Source: Collinsella sp.
Lineage (GTDB): Bacteria; Actinomycetota; Coriobacteriia; Coriobacteriales; Coriobacteriaceae
Direction of reading: 5' to 3'
NCBI GenBank assembly: GCA_019424965.1
Contig: JAHYYL010000003.1
Coordinates: forward strand, 13,173 to 77,172
DNA length: 64,000 bases
The notes under the pieces were generated by a model. It was not told where the DNA came from and made no database searches. It saw only the letters and a list, made by a program, of their open reading frames with translations. Both the position numbers and the translations under genes were made by a program. The first letter of the stretch is position 1, and every line of letters starts with the position of its first letter. This document shows positions 59,784-64,000 of this stretch, in pieces.

Positions 59784-61052
59784 ATGAATACCGAGCTGTT
59801 TGATATCAAGATTCGCGCCGTCGAGGGTGGCGTTACGGCTGCGGCTGGTTTTAAGGCTGCAGGCATCCACGCTGGGTTCCGCAAGAACTCCGAGCGTCTG
59901 GATTACGCGCTCGTCGTGCCCGATAAACCCTGTCCCGGTGCTGGCGTGTTTACCACCAATCGCTTTTGCGCGGCGCCCGTGCAGGTGAGCCGTGCCAACC
60001 TGGGCGGTACCGACAAGGGGTACGGTATCATCGCCGGCATTTCGGTCAACTCTGGCAATGCCAACGCCGCCACGGGTGAGACCGGCCTTGCATGCGCGCG
60101 CGAGACGTGCAGCATCGCATCGCAGGTCATCGGCTGCGAGCCTCAGCAGATTCTGATTGCCTCCACGGGTGTGATTGGCCAGATTCTGCCGATCGACACG
60201 TTTGAGACCGCCATTCCTGCTGCCTACGAGGCGCTCTCCGCCCACGTTGGCGCCGATGCCGCTCGCGCCATCATGACGACCGACACGCACTCCAAGGAGT
60301 ACGCCGTGTCCTACGTCAGTGAGGCTGCGGGTCATGCGGGCAATGTCTATACGGTAGGCGGAATGTGCAAGGGCTCGGGTATGATCATGCCCAACATGGC
60401 CACCATGATCGCAGCTATCACCACCGATGCCCCCGTCGAGCCGGCGGCACTTCATGCCCTGCTGCTCTCGTCCGTTAAGCAGACCTTTAATAAGGTGACG
60501 GTCGATTCCGATACCTCGACCAACGACACCTGCATCATGCTTGCTTCTGGCGCTGCTACTGCAGATGCCGAGGCCATCGTCGAGGGCACTGACGCCTTTG
60601 ACGAACTGACCTTTGCCGTGCACGAGGTGTGCGAGAGCCTGGCGCGCAACATTGCGGCCGATGGCGAGGGTGCGTCAAAGCTCGTGACGGTTAACATTAC
60701 CGGCGCTGCTAACGACGAGGAAGCCGATATCGCTGCCCGTGCCGTCGCCAACTCGCCGCTCGTCAAGACCTGCATTGCTGGTCACGACTGCAATTGGGGC
60801 CGCGTTGCCATGGCGCTCGGCAAGTGCGGCGTGAAGTTTAACCAGGAAGACGTTTCCATCGACATGATGGGTATGCCCGTCTGTCGCGACGGTCTGACTG
60901 TTCCCTTTGACGAGGACGAGGCTCTGCGACGTTTTGAGGCGCCCGAGATTGTGATCTCGGCAGACCTGGGCGCGGGCGACGCGGCGACCACCGTGTGGAC
61001 TTGCGACCTCACGCACGAGTACATCTCCATTAACGGCGACTACCGTTCCTAG
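59784..61052 (+). CDS. argJ: Bifunctional ornithine acetyltransferase / N-acetylglutamate synthase
   Basis: A 422-residue Ntn-type enzyme that moves acetyl groups from N-acetylornithine to glutamate, making the pathway cyclic. KGSGMIMPNMATMIAAITTD contains the autocleavage site with Thr (in ATMI) as the nucleophile of the beta chain. GHDCNWGRVAMALGK near the C-terminus is conserved. It is 134 bases after argC and has its own AAGGAG site. Confidence 0.97.
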   Translation: MNTELFDIKIRAVEGGVTAAAGFKAAGIHAGFRKNSERLDYALVVPDKPCPGAGVFTTNRFCAAPVQVSRANLGGTDKGYGIIAGISVNSGNANAATGETGLACARETCSIASQVIGCEPQQILIASTGVIGQILPIDTFETAIPAAYEALSAHVGADAARAIMTTDTHSKEYAVSYVSEAAGHAGNVYTVGGMCKGSGMIMPNMATMIAAITTDAPVEPAALHALLLSSVKQTFNKVTVDSDTSTNDTCIMLASGAATADAEAIVEGTDAFDELTFAVHEVCESLARNIAADGEGASKLVTVNITGAANDEEADIAARAVANSPLVKTCIAGHDCNWGRVAMALGKCGVKFNQEDVSIDMMGMPVCRDGLTVPFDEDEALRRFEAPEIVISADLGAGDAATTVWTCDLTHEYISINGDYRS

Positions 61053-61140
61053 ATTCCGGGCGCGCACCGTCCCGCGCGCTCCGCTGCAATCGCGGGCAAC
61101 GAGGTACGGCGCGATAGCTACACGAAAGACGAGGCAGATT

Positions 61141-62121
61141 ATGAAATTCGCACGCGATTGTCGCTCGAGCGAATCCAACGAAGCAACCGCGCAACTGCTG
61201 TTCGAAGCGCTGCCGTGGATTAAAAACCTGACCGGCAAGACGGTCGTTATCAAATATGGCGGAGCCGCCATGGTTGACGAGCAGCTGCGCCGCGACGTGA
61301 TGAGCGACATCGTTTTGCTCAAGATTATCGGCATGCGCCCCGTCATCGTGCATGGCGGCGGCAAGGCTATCAACGAGGCACTGAGCCATTACGATATTCC
61401 CGTCGAGTTTAAGAGCGGCCAGCGCGTGACCACGCCGGCGACTATGGATATCGTGCGCGAGGTGCTGGGCGGCAAGGTTAACCAGGAGCTGGTTGCCGCC
61501 ATCAACCACCACGGCAACCTGGCCGTGGGCGTGTCGGGCAGCGATGCTGGCACGCTCATCGCCGAGCCGCTCGACCCCGAGCTCGGTCGCGTGGGCAAAG
61601 TGACGCACGTTAACACCGACTATATCGAGCGCTTACTCGATAGCGAGTACATCCCCGTCATCGCTACCGTCGCGGCGGGGGAGGACGGCGGTTTCTTCAA
61701 CATCAACGCCGATATCGCCGCCGGTGCCGTTGCGGCGGCGCTCCATGCGCATAAGGTGATCTTTTTGACCGATGTCGACGGCCTGTACAAGGACTTTAGC
61801 GACAAGGATTCGCTCATTTCCAACCTGACGCTCGACGAGGTTAACGAGATGCTCTACGGCGGCGAGGTCGATAAGGGCATGATTCCCAAGCTGCGTGCTG
61901 CCGTCGATGCGCTTGCCGGAGGCGTATTTCGCGCTCACATCATCAACGGTACCACGCCGCATTCGCTGCTGCTGGAGCTGCTGACCGACGCCGGCGTCGG
62001 TACCGTGATCCACTCCACCGAGACGGCTTACGAGTTCGATACGCATCCGCATCCGCTTTCGACGTTTGCTGCGCGTCTGACCGAGAACCTCGACGAGGTC
62101 GAGAAGCTTCAGACGGTCTAA
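61141..62121 (+). CDS. argB: Acetylglutamate kinase
   Basis: A 326-residue amino acid kinase that phosphorylates N-acetylglutamate. VVIKYGGAAM and VIVHGGGKAIN bind ATP and substrate; INADIAAGAVAAAL and DVDGLYKD complete the site. The N-terminal helix (NEATAQLLFEALPWI) suggests the hexameric, arginine-inhibited type. It is about 25 residues longer than average through its C-terminal tail (HPHPLSTFAARLTENLDEVE). Confidence 0.96.
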   Translation: MKFARDCRSSESNEATAQLLFEALPWIKNLTGKTVVIKYGGAAMVDEQLRRDVMSDIVLLKIIGMRPVIVHGGGKAINEALSHYDIPVEFKSGQRVTTPATMDIVREVLGGKVNQELVAAINHHGNLAVGVSGSDAGTLIAEPLDPELGRVGKVTHVNTDYIERLLDSEYIPVIATVAAGEDGGFFNINADIAAGAVAAALHAHKVIFLTDVDGLYKDFSDKDSLISNLTLDEVNEMLYGGEVDKGMIPKLRAAVDALAGGVFRAHIINGTTPHSLLLELLTDAGVGTVIHSTETAYEFDTHPHPLSTFAARLTENLDEVEKLQTV

Positions 62122-62190
62122 CTGACCCGCAGCCGCCCCATTCCTGCACCCATAGGCCTGCGCCGTCCGGCGCTCAACGAAAGGCATCCC

Positions 62191-63474
62191 ATGTCACTTG
62201 CAGCTCAGCAATCGCTTGAATCCCATTACGTTATGCATACCTTTGGCCGCTCTCCGGTCGAGTTTGTCGAGGGCCACGGCATGAAACTCACCGGCGACGA
62301 TGGTCGTGAGTACCTCGACTTTCTTGCCGGCATCGGCGTGTGCAGCCTAGGTCATGGCGACCCGGCTGTGCTCTCGGCGCTCGAGGCACAGACCAAAAAG
62401 CTCATGCATGTCTCCAATTACTTCTACATCGAGCAGCGCGGACAGGTCGCGGCGCTGCTGTCCAAGCTTGCTAACGACGACGTAGATGGTGCGCGCGTGC
62501 TTGCCGGTGCCATTGCCGCCGGCGATGAGACCACGGCAGCTGCTCTTGGTGCCCCGGCTGCGGGCGAGCAGGTGTGGGAGACGTTTTTTGCCAATTCCGG
62601 CGCCGAGGCCAACGAGGGCTCGATGAAGCTCGCGCGCCTGTACGCCAAGCGTGCCGGTAACGGCGGCAACACTATCGTGTGCATGCGCGGCGGCTTCCAC
62701 GGCCGTACGCTCGAGACCATTGCCGCCACCATGCAGGATTGGCTGCAGGATAGTTTCCGCCCGCTGCCGGGTGGCTTTGTGGCCTGTACGCCCAACGATA
62801 TCAATGAACTGCGTGCGATCTTTAAGCAGCTGGGGAGCGAAATATGTGCCGTGATGCTCGAGCCGATCCAGGGTGAGAGTGGCGTGCACCCCATGACCGA
62901 GGAGTTTATGGCGGCAGCGCGCGACCTGGCACACGAAGTGGGCGCCGTGCTTATAGCCGACGAGGTCCAGTGCGGCATCTTCCGCTCCGGCAAGCCGTTT
63001 GCATTCCAAACCTATGGCGTGGAACCCGACATCATGAGCCTTGCCAAGGGCATTGCCGATGGCGTGCCCATGGGTGCCGTCGTAGCAAAGAAGGAGATTG
63101 CCGACGTGTTTAAGCCGGGCGACCACGGCTCGACCTTTGGCGGTAGCTGCTTGGCTGTCGCGGCGTGCGCCGCGACGCTCTCCGCGCTTGTGTGCGGCGA
63201 CTACGCAGAACATGCCGCCAAGGTGGGTGCCTATATGGAGGCAAAGCTCGCCAAGTTACCGCACGTAACCGAGGTGCGCGGTCGCGGCTTGATGCTCGGC
63301 TGCGACCTGGATGACGCTGCGGGCGATGCGCATGATATTGTTGCCCGCGCGCTGGCCGCCGGCGCCGTGATTAACGCTACTGGTGCCCACACGCTGCGTT
63401 TCCTGCCGCCGCTTGTCTGCGAAGAAGCCGACGTGGACAGCCTGATCGAGATTTTGTCGGACGTCTTGGCCTAA
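62191..63474 (+). CDS. argD: Acetylornithine aminotransferase
   Basis: A 427-residue pyridoxal-phosphate enzyme that converts N-acetylglutamate semialdehyde to N-acetylornithine. FFANSGAEANEGSMKLARLY, GGFHGRT and LIADEVQCGIFRSGK are signatures; the cofactor Lys lies in SLAKGIADG. An insertion of about 30 residues, rich in Ala and Asp, precedes FFANSGAEAN compared with standard ArgD. Last gene of the arginine cluster here; argF, argG and argH are not in the window. Confidence 0.96.
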   Translation: MSLAAQQSLESHYVMHTFGRSPVEFVEGHGMKLTGDDGREYLDFLAGIGVCSLGHGDPAVLSALEAQTKKLMHVSNYFYIEQRGQVAALLSKLANDDVDGARVLAGAIAAGDETTAAALGAPAAGEQVWETFFANSGAEANEGSMKLARLYAKRAGNGGNTIVCMRGGFHGRTLETIAATMQDWLQDSFRPLPGGFVACTPNDINELRAIFKQLGSEICAVMLEPIQGESGVHPMTEEFMAAARDLAHEVGAVLIADEVQCGIFRSGKPFAFQTYGVEPDIMSLAKGIADGVPMGAVVAKKEIADVFKPGDHGSTFGGSCLAVAACAATLSALVCGDYAEHAAKVGAYMEAKLAKLPHVTEVRGRGLMLGCDLDDAAGDAHDIVARALAAGAVINATGAHTLRFLPPLVCEEADVDSLIEILSDVLA

Positions 63475-63499
63475 CACAGCGCAATAACTCAATTTTGAC

Positions 63500-63559
63500 C
63501 GGGTTCCGGACTGCGGACGTGCCATATGCGGCACGATTCAGCGGTCTGGAGCCCGTTTT
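63500..63559 (+). terminator. Terminator of the arg cluster
   Basis: Outer stem CGGGTTCCGGAC with GTCTGGAGCCCG, inner GTGCC / GGCAC, then TTTTGTT. Confidence 0.82.
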
Positions 63560-63590
63560 GTTATCGATTTACCATGGCTGGGATAGGCCG

Positions 63591-63807
63591 TGTGCAAAAA
63601 GTGGCAAATATGAGTACGGGCACTAACTTCGTAACATATAAATTAGGCGTTTTTAGATGAGTTGGGCCACATATGTCCAGTTTTGCAGTAACTAAATTGG
63701 CTTACTGGACTATCAGTCGTCGTTCTAATGTCGGATTTGCCTTTCATGACTTCGAAAACGCTGCTACCAAAAAGGTAGCAGTACTCATATTTGGCATTTT
63801 TTGCACA
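63591..63807. repeat. 217-bp element with 27-bp terminal inverted repeats
   Basis: Terminal arms 63591-63617 and 63781-63807 match as complements at 25 of 27 positions (TGTGCAAAAA...ATATGAGTAC). The interior is AT-rich compared with the region and contains two hairpins: TCCAGT / ACTGGA (63677-63708) and TGCTACC-aaaaa-GGTAGCA (63762-63780). No reading frame of note. Confidence 0.8.
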
Positions 63808-64000
63808 TGGGTATTCGCCAAGGGTCCATTTCGCCGCTCGCTTTCGCTTCGGGCCTACGGCCCTCGCGTGCTGCGCTGGAAAACGCTTCGCGTTTCCTCA
63901 GCTCCGCACCCTTGCGGGTTCGAATCCCTCTGCACGGGGCCCAAAAAGGAAAGGCCCTCATCGCTGGGAGCCTTTTCAATCAAGTGGTGGGCGATGAGGG
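63808..64000. other. Palindrome-rich end region with a tRNA-like T-arm
   Basis: GCGGGTTCGAATCCCTC (63914-63930) looks like a tRNA T-arm, but no D-arm, matching acceptor stem or clean anticodon arm can be built upstream, so no tRNA is called. Short perfect hairpins (GGGCC-tac-GGCCC and others) precede it. CCCTCATCGC (63955-63964) and GCGATGAGGG (63991-64000) form an inverted repeat at the window edge, probably a terminator. Confidence 0.35.

Noticed and set aside
63830..63945. A complete serine-type tRNA (TGGAAAA near 63880 as anticodon region)
   Set aside because: No D-arm or pairing acceptor stem can be formed; only the T-arm-like part fits.

Overview
The window is about 60% GC and densely coded on both strands. 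Its gene content (groESL, non-mevalonate isoprenoid synthesis, a giant fused 2-hydroxyacyl-CoA dehydratase activase, Asp23/AmaP envelope-stress genes, ECF vitamin transport, coaX) points to a strict anaerobe of the Coriobacteriia, most like Collinsella. That placement is inferred from gene content and style; no search was run.

Layout. 1-14 kb: an anchored Ntn-type amide hydrolase (cut by the left edge), an M18 aminopeptidase, a D-2-hydroxyacid dehydrogenase, methionine aminopeptidase with a SEC-C zinc motif, a radical SAM protein, an alpha/beta hydrolase, a GGDEF-receiver-HD-GYP protein paired with an HPt protein, a class I glutamine amidotransferase-like hydrolase and a four-gene polar amino acid ABC importer. 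14-24 kb: dxs, an HD protein with a membrane partner, an amt-PII pair, a TetR/MFS efflux unit with visible operators, a HAD phosphatase and a TetR regulator coupled to a 1593-residue CoA-dehydratase activase. 28-34 kb: a 3-hydroxyacyl-CoA dehydrogenase broken by an amber codon, a truncated AAC(3)-like gene, a DUF389 membrane protein with an EF-hand loop and an OPT transporter. 34-48 kb: coaX, dCMP deaminase, Nfu, lgt, a DUF6020-like membrane protein, yebC, the amaP-DUF2273-asp23 operon, YitT, a zinc-ribbon membrane protein and two metal-dependent amidohydrolases. 48-54 kb: an LTA-synthase-like sulfatase beside remnants of what looks like a metal-uptake locus, then groES-groEL. 54-58 kb: an FMN riboswitch controlling ribU, a fused double ATPase EcfAA, EcfT and two small FMN-binding split-barrel proteins, which together form a coherent flavin module. 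58-63.5 kb: argC-argJ-argB-argD behind an ArgR-like operator.

The most unusual feature lies between the genes. At least a dozen short hairpins have arms that differ from copy to copy but stay self-complementary, around a conserved G-rich core (GGGACAGG, GGGGTCAGG or GGGACGGGG). They often sit directly after stop codons and sometimes pair head to head, including a perfect 34-bp inverted repeat before coaX. Larger palindromic elements occur as well: three tandem hairpins before dxs, a 19-20 bp inverted repeat beside map, a 135-bp cruciform after groEL, and two elements of 129 and 217 bp with terminal inverted repeats. No CRISPR array, rRNA, complete tRNA, insertion sequence or prophage was recognised.
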